The position numbers and the translations under genes are program-made. A stretch of 64,000 nucleotides of DNA from Liquidambar formosana (lineage: Eukaryota; Streptophyta; Magnoliopsida; Saxifragales; Altingiaceae). Each line of letters starts with the position of its first letter. Within the stretch, counting starts at the first letter, position 1. The notes beneath the pieces are model-generated. The model worked only from the letters and a program-made list of their open reading frames with translations. It had not been told where the DNA came from and searched no databases. The DNA lies in the NCBI GenBank assembly GCA_039720395.1, contig CM077823.1:5818909-5882908 (forward strand), given 5' to 3'. Shown here one piece after another: positions 24,401 to 34,772 of the stretch.

Positions 24401-27400
24401 CATAGCCTTTGGCCACTAACCTTGCCTTGTATCTAACATCACTAGACCCTGGAGATCCTTCCTTCTTCGCATATACCCATTTGCACCCTATAGCTCGCTT
24501 TCCCTTAGCTAACTTAACAAGTTCCCAAGTATGGTTATTGTAAAGAGAATTTATCTCCTCACTCATGGCAGTCTTCCACTCCTTGCAATTATTGTCATTT
24601 ACTGCTTCTTGGAATGTAGATGGTTCGTCTCCAAATATGGTAAGTGCATATGATACCATATCCTCAAAACCATAGCGAACTGGTGCCTTGTGTGTCCTTT
24701 TGGGTCTGCCACCCGCTAAGGACTACTGTTGCTGTTGCTCTTCAATTGTCCCTTCTTCTGGAACAATTTCATCATCAACCTCTGTTGATGTTTCAGGAAT
24801 AGTGAACTCCACCTGCATAAAATCATTATTTTTCTCTTCCTTTTGCATGCTGGAAGTTTGCATAGCAGACTCATCAAAGGTCACATCTCTGCTGATCACG
24901 AACTTATGTAATTCAGGGCACCATAATCTATAACCCTTGACTCCACTTGCATAGCCTAGAAAAATACCCTTCTTGGCTCTTGGATCAAGCTTACTTTCTT
25001 TAACATGAAAATAAGCCAGACACCCAAAGATTCTGAGGGAACTATAATCAGCAGGCTCACCTGACCATACTTCATGAGGAGTTTTACACTCAATAGCTAT
25101 TGATGGTGATATGTTGACAAAAAAGCAGGCTGTGTTCACAGCTTTAGCCCAAAACTCTCTACCCAACCCAGAGTTGGATAACATACACCGTGTTCTTTCT
25201 AATAGGGTACGATTCATTCGTTCTGCAACCCCATTTTGCTATGGTGTTTCTTTTACAGTGAAGTGTCTTGCAATGCCTTCATCTTCGCAAAACTTCAAGA
25301 ATGGCTTGTAAGTATACTCGCCACCATTATCAGTTCTCAACCGCTTAATCTTCTTGCCAGTCTGCTTTTCCACCATTGCTTTCCACTTTTTGAAAGTTTC
25401 AAAAACTTCATCCTTGCTCTTCAAAATATACACCCATACTTTGTGCGAGAAGTCATCAATAAAGGAAACAAAATACCTTGATCTCCCTTTTGAAGCTACC
25501 TTCGAGGGACCCCAAACATCCGAATGGATGTAGTCAAGAGTGTTTTTTGTGCGACAAATAGCTGTGCTGAACTTTACTCTGGTCTGCTTGCCAAAGACAC
25601 AATGTTCATAGAAATCCAGTTTACCCGTCTTCAATCCACCAAGAACACCTCGTTTGCTTAAGACATCCAATCCTCTCTCACTCATATGCCCCAAGCGCAT
25701 ATGCCACAAGTGAGTAGAGATTGAATCATGATCATCTGACGTTGACACTGCTGCCCGTCCTGTCACTGTACTGCCAGATAGAAAATACAAATTTCCTATC
25801 TTACTTCCCTTCATCACGACTAGAGCACCTCGGACAACTCTCAGTACTCCTGTTTCTGCCACAATCTTGCAGCCATTGGAGTCTAGAGCACCCAAAGAAA
25901 TGAGGTTTTTCTTCAATTCTGGAACATGTCGTACTTTTGTCAAAGTTCTCACAATTCCATCATGCATCTTGATTTTGATTGTTCCTATCCCCACTGTTTT
26001 ACAGGCCATGTTATTGCCCATCAAAACAGTGCCACCATTTACTCCTTTGTAGGAAGCAAACCAGTCCCTGTTGGGACACATATGATATGAACAACCAGAG
26101 TCAAGAATCCAGCCATCAGATGTACTCTCATTGTGAGAAGAAACTGACAACACATTTTCGGCATTGTCCAAATTTTCCTCTGCAATAGCTGCATCAGAGG
26201 ACTTGCCCTTATTTTTATCGTCCTTTTCTTTGAGAATCGGACAGTCTACCCTGTAGTGCCCTTTCTTGTGACAATAGTGACATTTTGAATTCTTCCGACT
26301 TTTGGATTTAGATCTAGATCTTCCAGCTCTAGGTTTTCTGCTATCTGTCCTTCCTCTAACAACTAAACCCTCTGCCTGAGAGTCGTTGCTAGGAGTCTTC
26401 TTCCTTTGTTCGTTGGAGAGAAGCGTTGCTGTAACTTCATCGTATTCGATGGTATCCTTCCCGTAGAGCAAAGTTGTGACTAAATGCTCATACGAGTCTG
26501 GAAGTGAGGACAATAGAATTAGGGCTTTGTCTTCGTCTTCTAACTTAACATCTATGTTTAGTAGTTTAGAGAAGATTCTACTAAACTCGTTAAGATGGTC
26601 ATGCATTGATGTGCCTTCCTTCATGCGAAACGTGTAGAGTTGTTTCTTCAGGTACAATCGGCTGGTTAGAGATTTTTTCATGTAGAGACTCTCCAGCTTT
26701 AACCAAATTGTTGTAGCTGATTTCTTATGCATAACGTTGTACATAATCTCTTTCATCAAACACAACCAAATGGTACTGCATGCTTGGAGATCATAGTCTT
26801 CCTAGTCTTCATCAGACATATCTGAAGGCTTACCTTTCAGTGTTTTGTGTAGTCCTTGCTGAATAAGGACATCCCTGACTTGGACTTGCCATAGTCCGAA
26901 ATTGTTCTTCCCGTCGAATTTCTCCACCTCGAACTTGGCGTTCGACACCTTTGCAAGTTTTGCTACCATCTTTTAAAAAAAAAAAAAACCTTAGCTTTGA
27001 TACCAATTTGTTGCGGAAATTAGTCCCAAGGATTGAATTGAAAATCACCACAATGGCAATTTGCACACTCAAAAGAGAAATTAAAGAAATAAATAAAGAA
27101 CAATCACTCAACACACAAAGCAATTTGACGTGGTTCAGCTACTGCCTACATCCATGGGATAACAATCAGAAAGCTTCACTATGAAAACAAAGAATACAAG
27201 CAAATTAGAAGAAAGTGGTTTCACACTCTCACGTACTCTCACCCACTGAATAGACACACCTCACAAATATTTTGTATAACTCTTTCCGAATGCAACTCTT
27301 TGCAATTCACCCTCTACCAAATGGTTTTCCAAGTCCCCTTTTAATAGTAAAAAAAAAAGGGCTTACTTCCATAAGATAAGAGTTCAAGACAAAATATTCA

Positions 27401-28319
27401 AAGGACCTAAAGATATAGGTTGGCTAGAAAGTCTCCACCATAGGTACAAAAGTCACCTACCCATTTAATGAAAGTAAGACTTTCTTTTCTCAACAAAGAA
27501 GTTGGTTCTCCTTTTAAGACTTTCTTTTCTCAGCAAAGAAGTTGGTTCTCCTTTCACCAGATTTCAAGAGAGGCATGTGAGGGTGGCGCCGAATTTCGGT
27601 CAGCACATGCAATTCAATTAATGTAGTCATATGCAGATTTTAGAGAATTTCGGCTCTGAGATTTTTGCTGGTGACAATCGAGCCACAAATTCAACAAAAT
27701 CAACCCCTATACAGAGCCTTCGTCGGGATGGCTGATAATAGTCACCATATAAATTATAATTCCCACCCTTCAATAGATTTCAATTTGACCATTTTCTTTC
27801 TACCCAAAACATAAGTGTACTCTTGAGCAATAGATTCAATTTTTTCGTGCTCAACCCAAAATATTTCAAAAATCCTAACACCTAAATCATGGGTGTCTCC
27901 AAATCAAAACTCAAAATTTTCGGATTCTGAAAAATCAGCAATCCAACTTCTTCTTCTTAATAGTCAATCTACAAAATACACGAATGATATCAAAGATTTA
28001 AAATACATCAATGATCGCTCGGATCATTAGAGGTAAGGCGCATGAATGAGAGAGACAGGCAAAGAGAGAAGTAGGTTAGGACTTGAGAGTGAAAGAGAGG
28101 GTAGGAGGAGAAAGAAGGAAAGAGTTGTGATGGGTCAAGAATATAGAAAGAAGCGTGATAGAATGAAATGAGTTCTGGGTTATATTATAACCCGATTCAG
28201 ATCTGAAATAAAAAGTATTGAAATCAGACTGTTGGATTGAAAGAGATCAAGGCTAACACTAGATGTCATAAAAATGTGTAAGAGATCTACTCTAACACTA
28301 GATGTCAATGGAACCCTCC

Positions 28320-28401
<82 letters not shown>

Positions 28402-31400
28402 GAGGGATCCGTTTACACTCATTGTAAAACTTTTTATTCTTACACCTTTTAATATCTTTTTGTGAGATTAATATTTCGCCAATCCAACTATTGGATTAGG
28501 TTCTCTATTCATACACATCATGCATGACAAATTTCAATGGTTGGATTCGAGAAATATTAATCCCACAAAAAGATATTTAGGGGTGTAAGAATAAAAAGTT
28601 TTACATCAGTTGTAAACGGATCCCTCTCCATATATATATATATTACATAAATATACTTAGACACACATATATATATATATTTACGCGCACGCGCACACAT
28701 ATCTACTAAAATACAGGAGACAAACTCCATAGTACCTTTTCAAAGCATTCACAAGCTAGTGGCCCAATATCATAAATTTATATAGCATAAGCCAATAGAT
28801 AAAATTCGCCGATGGTTAGGCCAACAAATAAAATTCGCCAATGGTCTAAATTTATCTACGAAATTTATCTGTTAGCCATGAAAATTTGGTCCAATTGATT
28901 TAAATATATACAGACACATACACATCCAAATGCACACACACACACTAGTGGTGCAAGTTGATCTAGGCTAGAGGGAAATCTGGACCGGACCGAATTAATT
29001 CGGTCCTTAAAAAATGGAACTGGAACCAGACTGGAAATTATATTAGACTGGACCAGACTGGCTTGTAAAAAATGGTTCAGTCCTTGGCACAGCTATCGGT
29101 TTCTTTTTTTTTTTTTTTTTGATTTGTTTTTGTTTTTGTTTTTTTTTTTTAAGGGTAATAACTTTATTGAATAAGTATTATTATCTATTCAATAATATTT
29201 ATATATGGAGTATAATATATTAATATAAACATATAATTATATATATAATCATATAAATTTTTTTTTTTTTTTTTCGGAATTCAAGAATTCGGTCTGAGCC
29301 AATTCTGAAACCCCCTAAACCGTGGACTGAACCGAATTCATTGGTTCTTAGAAATTGTGACCCGAGAACCAGACCGGTTACTATTTGGCCCGAACCGGAC
29401 TGAATTGGTCGGAACAGTCCGGTTCTCGGGTCTACCCGAACCAACTTGCACTCCTAACACACACAAACATATATATATACACACGTACAAATATATATTT
29501 GCATACACATGCACATACATAAGTTTATTATCAAACATGCATGGATAAGTATATATTCTTACACATAGATAAATTTTAGAAATTTATTTGTTGATCTATT
29601 TCACTATTGATCTTGTCAATTAGTTTAAACATTTATATGTACATACTTACAATTATATATATTTACTCACATATGCTTGTGTGTGCGCATACACACATAT
29701 ATATAAGCAAATTATCCAACATAGAAAATTATATGTCGATCCAACTAATAAATTTATTTGTTTGCATGGTCAACATATAAATTTTAATAAAATTTTATTT
29801 TTGATCAACAAAGAATTTTTTTAATTATTAAAATGAGCTAGAACAAACCTAACAAAGGCAAGCATACAGTAACCTAAATTCTAAGAAAAAACATCATAAA
29901 AAGCCCATATCATTCCAAACAATAAAATTTTTCTTTGTTAATTTGACTAACCATCTATCTATTTTTAACACTATTATAAACACTTTATACACCTAAGCAA
30001 ATAACTGAGACAAGTCCAAAATCGAACCTAAGAATCTAACCACCATGAAAATATATGGAGCAAAATTACCCATTTTCACCCCTTTCATATTTAAACAGAT
30101 AAATTCTTCCAACCTAAGTGAAAATTTTTTGTAAATTTGATTTTTTTTGTTAACAGATAAATTTACATGATGTGAAATTTGTTAATGTTTTTGTTAACAA
30201 ATATATTTACATGATGGCTAATAATAAATCACTTTGTTGAGTAGCTTTCCAATGCCGTGAAATTATACCTAGACTGACAAATTAGCTTCAATGTACTTTA
30301 AGTTTCAAAATAAATAAAACATGTTCAATAATTATTATTAGCCATTTGATGTTGAGATAGAGTTCCAAAATGGTCAAAATGATTTTATAAACCCTTTTTT
30401 TTTCTTTTTTATTTTTTTTTTTAATTTATCAGAAATTTTTCTAATTTTTGGGAATTTTTTTTTTGTAATTTGTATAAGGGTAAATTGAAGAAAACCCCAT
30501 TGAAGTATGGGGAGGGTGTCAACAGATAACCCCCTTTATGTTTTAATTTTACCAATGTGCACCCTAGTTTAGTTGAGGATTTAATTGGTTTAACACCATT
30601 AACGGTAAGCGTGAAAAACTTATATGCCCTACACACTCTCATCATGTGCACCCTCTAGTAAAGGGCATTTTGGGTAGCGCGGGTCTGTTAACGGTGGGGC
30701 ACATTGATAAAAATTACTCCCTCTGTCCCATAAAGATGGGTTATTTTTGCTACTTTTTGTTTTCGAAAATGTTTGTCTATTTTGAAAAGTCAAATCATAA
30801 ATTTTTGAACTTTCCTACACTACTCTTTATAATTTCAATAATTACTCTCAACACAAAACCTAATACCAAAGTAGTGAGAGTAGTTTTGGAAAAATGAAAT
30901 TTAATAAATGACAAGCCAAGGTAATGATGACTTTTCTTACTACGTGTTTTGTCAAACTTAGCCCATTTTTGTCGGACGGAGGGAGTAAAATATAAGGGGG
31001 GCACATTGGTAAAATTAAAACATAAATGGGGTTATCTGCTAATCTTCCCATACTTCAAGGGTTATCTATAATTTACCCCTTTATAATTTTATATATTATC
31101 TAATTTTTTATGAAATAGATTTTTAGTTAAAAAGTCAAACTATAGTTCAAATTAGTCAAATTGGCCAACCAAGGGTTTCACATGGTAAGATTCGTTGAGA
31201 CAAGTCAAACAGTCAAAAAATGAGGTGCATTAAACTAATTTATAGTTTCCAAAAGTATGAGAACACGTAAGAGTGCATGGATGCACCCACAGAGGATTAC
31301 AATTCCATGGGTCTTCTTCAACCTCCTGATTCATAACTTGGGTTTGCCTGGTGTTCAACGAGTCAATTTCTCTCTATAATATCATATTCGTTTCTCATCC

Positions 31401-32476
31401 GATTTTAGTGATTCAAAATCTAAATCAAAGCCCTTGTGGAGCACTACAAGACGATATGAATGGTTCATCCAAGAACTCACAAAATTATGATGGTTTTTTG
31501 AGCCTAAAGTTTGGATTTATATAACCTAAAAATCTGCAACTTAATGAATTATAATGTTATGACCATTAAAATTGAATTCTTACTTTATCATGAGGTTCCT
31601 TGACCTTAAAAACGTTGTGTAGGATTATGACGAGTGTAATTTAAATGGTTGTTATATAAATAGTTTCATGAATTGCAGCTTTTAAGCTACTCCCAACGGT
31701 TATGCCACGTTAGGAGTTAGGTGCTGAATAAATGGTGCCGCACATAAGGTTTGTACATAAAATTTCTCAAAATAAAATATAATTTGTTTTCCACATACCT
31801 CTTCCCGTTTGAGGATTGTAGCGACATGCAAGATAGTATTGCCATTTTCGTCTTTAGAGTTGACAAACTCTTCGTCCCCCGCTGATTCCACCAACAATTT
31901 CAAAGCTTCCAATTGATTATGATGAACGCACAAGTGCAAAATGGTGTCCCCGTGGTCCACGGTTTCCCGAATGGACTCGGGTCGCTCCCGAATCAACTCT
32001 TTTATCACCTCGACTCTTCCTTTCATCACTGCTAAGCAGAGAGGGGTTCTCCCGTCGTGATCACGAACAAGGCACATATCTTCCCCACTGGGAGTACTTG
32101 TGTGTAACAACGCTCGTACGATGTCGACGTAGCCCTCGATGGCAGCCAAATGGAGAGGTGAGCGCCCTAGCGAGTCCAACTCGGTAGCGAGTTTGGGCTT
32201 TCGGCTCAAAAGTGCTCTAGTGAAATCCAAATGACCACGCATGGCTGCGATGTGTAATGGAGTGTCATGGAAGCAAGTAACCGAAACTCTATCAAGAATT
32301 AGTTCATCTTCTTGGATCAAAGCATTTAAGGTATCCACGCACCCACTCAGTGATGCTTCATACAACCTTCTCTCTCGCGCATTTAAGGTATCCACGCACC
32401 CACTCAGTGATGCTTCACACAGCCTTTTCTCTTGCTCTCTCTGTCTTGCTCTCTCGCTCTCCGCCTCTATCTCCAT
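18992..32476 (-). CDS. Ankyrin-repeat PGG-domain membrane protein (BDA1/ACD6-like)
   Basis: Two exons on the minus strand give a 485-residue protein. Exon 1 is 32476-31799 (226 codons, ending ILHVATILKREE before a GTATGT donor). Exon 2 is 19771-18992 (259 codons plus TGA), after acceptor TTTTCGCAG, and starts ILKYLLSETAF. The junction is in phase 0 and restores an ankyrin repeat. Ankyrin repeats lie at about 71-103, 105-137, 142-172, 176-207 and 211-255 (cores DTPLHIAAMRGH, RSPLHLAAIEGY, NGNTILHVA). The C-terminal PGG domain (INPPGGFWQD at about 341-350) has about four hydrophobic membrane segments: NFLMAATLTATVAFQAG, ISLSIILLMISGL, LSIAMGITVLLLA and FFSSFWAVELLVV. Family members such as Arabidopsis BDA1 and ACD6 act in plant immunity and salicylate-linked cell death at membranes; that role is inferred. 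Length is slightly above BDA1's, partly from a 19-residue tandem duplication near the N-terminus. No stop or frameshift is seen. The start is the first Met of the open frame, 53 bp downstream of a TATA box. Confidence 0.9.
19860..20909. other. Intron sequence without recognised element
   Basis: AT-rich with no coding signal. Nothing beyond short simple runs is visible. Confidence 0.4.
20910..21172. mobile_element. Stowaway-like MITE
   Basis: Starts TA|CTCCCTCCATGCCAC and ends GTGGCC-type sequence ATATGGCCAGGGAG|TA, with TA on both sides as target duplication. The length (263 bp), A/T-rich body and CTCCCTCC terminus fit Stowaway (Tc1/mariner-derived) MITEs. Confidence 0.8.
21180..21544. repeat. 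AT-rich spacer with microsatellites
   Basis: Contains (TC)n at 21417-21436, (TA)n then (CA)n at 21437-21466, and (TA)n at 21519-21544 that abuts the next element. The phrase AAAATTTATATTTTTAGAAT, followed by a CTTCATCAAGATCTTCGA-like stretch, also occurs in variant form near 15225, 44720 and 44840, so it belongs to a dispersed repeat. Confidence 0.6.
22245..22932 (-). repeat. 3' LTR of the Copia element
   Basis: 688 bp, TG...CA ends. It contains an internal 35-bp direct duplication around AAGACTTTCTTTTCT(A/C)A (about 22710-22790) that is also present in the other LTR. Confidence 0.95.
23055..26969 (-). pseudogene. Copia gag-pol polyprotein with six in-frame stops
   Basis: One uninterrupted minus-strand frame runs from ATG at 26969 to TAA at 23055 (1305 codons), with no frameshift but six nonsense codons: TAG at 26802-26804, 25239-25241, 24723-24725, 23865-23867 and 23607-23609, and TAA at 23298-23300. 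Domains in order: Gag with zinc knuckle CHYCHKKGHYRVDC (codons about 230-243); protease with LDSGCSYHM; integrase with zinc-finger His residues (LWHMRLGH) and YEHC, where the family's first Cys is Tyr; integrase core with SDVWG, RTDNGGEY and ERMN; reverse transcriptase with LDVKTTFLHGDLEEE and YVDDM; RNase H with VDSDYTGD, STTEAEYMA and CDSQSAIHLA. Closest named relative is the TNT 1-94 type polyprotein. It cannot make a full polyprotein now; it could still be mobilised in trans. Confidence 0.97.
26994..27005 (-). other. Primer binding site of the Copia element
   Basis: On the minus strand TGGTATCAAAGC follows the 5' LTR after three bases. This matches the 3' end complement of plant initiator methionine tRNA (usually TGGTATCAGAGC) with one change. 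Confidence 0.85.
27009..27696 (-). repeat. 5' LTR of the Copia element
   Basis: 688 bp, same ends as the partner LTR at 22245-22932. Differences are mostly transitions, plus single-base indels in A or G runs. Confidence 0.95.
28322..28398. repeat. (TA)n microsatellite between two elements
   Basis: About 38 TA units. It directly joins the right end of the long-TIR element (28321) to the left end of the next MITE (28399). Confidence 0.97.
28399..28629. mobile_element. MITE with GGGGAGGGATCC termini
   Basis: Left end GGGGAGGGATCCGTTTACAC; reverse complement of the right end GGAGAGGGATCCGTTTACAA. The inverted arms extend about 100 bp (AAAACTTTTTATTCTTACAC and its complement are both present). 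231 bp, flanked by TA runs on both sides. A longer relative lies at 34261-34775. Confidence 0.85.
28946..29456. mobile_element. hAT-like MITE in a CA repeat
   Basis: Ends TAGTGGTGCAAGTTG and CAACTTGCACTCCTA form inverted termini, and the 8 bp on each side are ACACACAC, compatible with a hAT target duplication though the CA repeat makes it ambiguous. The arms contain repeated CCGGACCGAATT, CGGTTCTCGGGTC-type phrases. A central poly-T-rich region separates them. 511 bp, no coding capacity. Confidence 0.75.
29457..30475. other. Intron sequence with microsatellites, nothing else seen
   Basis: CA/TA/CATA microsatellites at about 29457-29530 and 29640-29705, then plain AT-rich DNA with poly-T runs at 30390-30425. 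No gene or element boundary recognised. Confidence 0.5.
30476..31080. mobile_element. TIR element with a nested Stowaway
   Basis: Left GGGTAAATTGAAGAAAACCC and inward-read right end GGGTAAATTATAGATAACCC continue as arms of about 90 bp, sharing TTGAAGTATGGG, CAGATAACCCC and TTTATGTTTTAATTTTACCA. About 335 bp remain after removing the nested MITE. The terminus style is Mutator-like. Flanks TTTGTATAA and TTTATAATT are similar but not identical, so the target duplication is unproven. Confidence 0.75.
30717..30985. mobile_element. Stowaway-like MITE
   Basis: TA|CTCCCTCTGTCCC ... GGACGGAGGGAG|TA, 269 bp, TA duplicated on both sides. It is inserted inside the TIR element at 30476-31080, so it is the younger of the two. 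A relative lies at 34832-35077. Confidence 0.88.
31081..31798. other. Intron sequence next to exon 1, no element recognised
   Basis: Ordinary AT-rich intron DNA, possibly part of the ancestral intron. Nothing further seen. Confidence 0.4.
32324..32437 (-). repeat. 57-bp in-frame tandem duplication in exon 1
   Basis: ATTTAAGGTATCCACGCACC starts at 32324 and again at 32381. The copies encode RLCEASLSGCVDTLNARER (about residues 18-36) and RLYEASLSGCVDTLNALIQ (about 37-55), so the frame is kept and one helix-like segment before the first ankyrin repeat is doubled. Confidence 0.92.
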
Positions 32477-32528
32477 TTTTTTCTCTCTGTTCTTGCTTAC
32501 AGCTCCCAGTGAGCAAGCGGCGGGTGCA

Positions 32529-32535
32529 ATTTATA
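32529..32535 (-). promoter_or_regulatory. TATA box of the ankyrin gene
   Basis: CCTATAAATTGC on the minus strand, 53 bp 5' of the ATG at 32476. That leaves a short leader of about 20-25 nt, containing CT/AG-rich sequence. No other TATA-like site is nearer. Confidence 0.55.
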
Positions 32536-32559
32536 GGCCTTCTCATCTCTCTGTGTCTG

Positions 32560-33780
32560 TCTTGTTGCGAATCATATCCCTTCTCGATCTGTACCCTTTA
32601 GAAACTAGACAAGGCAACGCACAACTATAGATGGGCTCCATCATGCCCCACGCCCAAGGGATGCGAACTCTCTGCCTTGTTTTTTCCCTTGTTTTTCCTT
32701 TTTCTTAAATTAAAAAAAAATGCAAAAACATGGATAAAAAATAAAAATAACCCATATAAGCTTGTTTAAAAAAATACCCATATGAGCTTTGTAATAATGT
32801 AATTTACAGGACTCTACTCGAGCAGACTTTTTCTGAGCACAAGTTGCATGCGTTTGCGTTTGCGTTTGCTGAACAGCATACAAGCGGCTAGTATACCGTA
32901 TGGCCAACGCTAGTTATGAGGGCATGCGATCGTATAGGTTCTCAAATTTTGGATAAAAAATGAGGGTTCTATTTTAGGATTAACGTACCCTTGTAGTAGG
33001 CTCATTTATTTATTTTTTAATACCTTGATTATTGAGGGCCTCAAACATGTCACTAGAAAGATTGGTCAATTTAGGTATATTATCCAATTAAAAGGATATG
33101 GTAGAAATGTTTAATTATGTTAACTTAATTAGTAATTTTTTAACTAAAAATATGGAAAAAGTAATGTTTAAGTAACACTTTGTCATGTTATGAATCATAT
33201 CCTTTCCCCATACCCTTTAGTAATTAGACGCCGTACACGCAACGTACAACTATAGATGGGCTCCATCATGCCCCACTGCCCAAGGGATGCGAATTCTCTG
33301 TCCTTTTTTTTTTGGTTAATAAAAGCAAAAACATATAAAAATAACCCATTTGAGCTTGTTTATCAAAAATAAAAAAACCCATATGAGCTTTGTAATAATG
33401 TAATTTATAGGACTCTATTCGAGCAGACTTTTTCTGAGCACGAGTTGCATCCGTTTGTGTCTGCTGAATAGCGCATAAGCAGCTATCATACCATATATGT
33501 GGCCAAAGCCAATTCTGAGAGCATGCAATCGCATAGGGTCTCAAATTTTGGATAAAAAATGAGTGTCCCATTTTGGGATTAACCCTTGTAGTAGGCTTAT
33601 TTATTTATTTTTTAATACCTTGATTATTGAGGGCCTCAAACATGTTACAAGAAAGATTGGCCTAATTAGTTATATTATCCATTAAAAAATATATTGTAGA
33701 AAAGTTTGATTATGTTAGCTTAATTAGTAGTTTGGCAACTAAAAATGTGAGAAGAGTAATGTTTAACGGACAATTTGTTG
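32560..33780. repeat. Tandem duplication of about 620 bp in the 5' flank
   Basis: Copies at about 32560-33183 and 33184-33780 share ATGGGCTCCATCATGCCCCA (32631 and 33255, offset 624), GAGCAGACTTTTTCTGAGCA, CTTGATTATTGAGGGCCTCA and the end AAGTAATGTTTAA / AGTAATGTTTAA. They differ by several indels and substitutions, roughly 10-15% by eye. The first copy overlaps the proximal promoter upstream of the TATA box. Confidence 0.88.
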
Positions 33781-34214
33781 TAGTTTCATTTGTTTTTGGT
33801 ATTATAGGTTTATATTATTTTTTGTATTTTTTTTTTCTTTGTTGTAAAAGTATATTTTGTTCAATTATGAAATAAAAAATATGCATTATATCTTTTTAAA
33901 TTTTTGTAATGATTCCATATCATCTTGATCTAAAAAAGCAAATTTTAATCATTTTATAAGCAAGCAAACTAGCTTTATGGTGGTGCTGGATCGAAAAAAA
34001 TTGTAAAAACTTAAAACTGTTTTTTTTATTTTATTTTTAGGAATATGTATAGAAGACCCATTTAAGGAGTTCATTTAAGGCCCCAAAAACCTCAGATTTG
34101 GCCATGCGTATTGCTTTGAGGGTCAAATTGAAGGACCTACTCGTTCAGCAAAGAAGTATATCCTAAATGAAGGAAGCTTCGGTAGGAGTCAAAATATGCA
34201 GTGGGGAAGAGGCT

Positions 34215-34218
<4 letters not shown>
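33781..34218. other. AT-rich flank, no gene seen
   Basis: No coding signal. The end (34080-34200) is slightly less AT-rich but shows no boundary. Confidence 0.4.

Positions 34219-34258
<40 letters not shown>
34219..34258. repeat. (TA)n microsatellite
   Basis: About 20 TA units directly before the next MITE. Confidence 0.95.
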
Positions 34259-34259
<1 letters not shown>

Positions 34260-34260
34260 T

Positions 34261-34772
34261 GGGGAGGGATTCGTTTACACCTAGTGTAAAATTTTTTACT
34301 CTTACACTCTTCAATGTCTTTCTGTGAAAATAATATTTCACAAATCCAATCGTTGAATTAGATTCTATATTCATGTATGTCATGCATGCCGAATTTCAAG
34401 TAAATCGGATTTTAGGAGCTATGTCATTAATAAAATATCCTAAATTATAGTTTTAATTTATTTATAAAAAGAACTGTAAATTATAGATCAAATACTTCCC
34501 GATATCCGATTTACTTTTAAATTCGACATGCATGATATGCATGAATGGAATAGTTAATCAAATGGTTTGATTATACTTTATTTATGAAAAGAACTATAAA
34601 TTTATAGATTAAATACTTTTCGATATCCGATTTACTTGAAATTCGGCATGCATGATGTGTATGAATAGAGTACTTAATCCAATGGTTTGATTGGCGAAAT
34701 ATTGTTCCCACAAAAAGATAACAAGGGATGCAAGTAAAAAGTTTTACATCGAGTGTAAATGCATGGATCCCT

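Larger units (their letters stand above)
22245..27696 (-). mobile_element. Copia LTR retrotransposon (TNT1/Tork type), complete but mutated
   Basis: Two 688-bp direct repeats (22245-22932, 27009-27696) begin TGTTGCGGAAATTAGTCCCA and end ATTCAACA, flanked by an exact 5-bp target duplication AAATC (22240-22244 and 27697-27701). The LTRs differ at about 20 positions by eye, near 3%. Orientation is minus: primer site beside the right LTR, polypurine tract (AAGGTGAAGAAT) beside the left one. One gag-pol frame lies between. The domain order PR-INT-RT-RH is Copia. It lies within the intron of the ankyrin gene, inside another element. Confidence 0.97.
21545..28321. mobile_element. Long-TIR DNA element split by a Copia insertion
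   Basis: The left arm 21545-21790 starts GGGGAGGGTTTCGTTGGCAC; the right arm, read inward on the minus strand from 28321, starts GGGGAGGGTTCCATTGACAT. The arms stay alignable for about 250-285 bp, including AACCCAGAAC(C/T)CATTTCATT and TCTCTCTCATTCA. The element is flanked by TA runs on both sides. Without the 5.46-kb Copia it is about 1.3 kb and has no coding capacity. Long arms suggest a Mutator-like or foldback element; the TA target suggests Tc1/mariner or PIF instead. The superfamily is open. Confidence 0.7.
19772..31798 (-). other. 12-kb intron of the ankyrin gene, packed with transposons
   Basis: Bounded by GT (31798-31797) and AG (19773-19772) on the minus strand. It holds a Stowaway-like MITE (20910), a long-TIR element with a nested Copia (21545-28321), a TA-flanked MITE (28399), a hAT-like MITE (28946), and a TIR element with a nested Stowaway (30476-31080). 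The Copia has the same orientation as the gene and carries its own promoter and polyadenylation signals. Related genes usually have a short intron at this position, so most of the length is inserted DNA. Confidence 0.85.
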
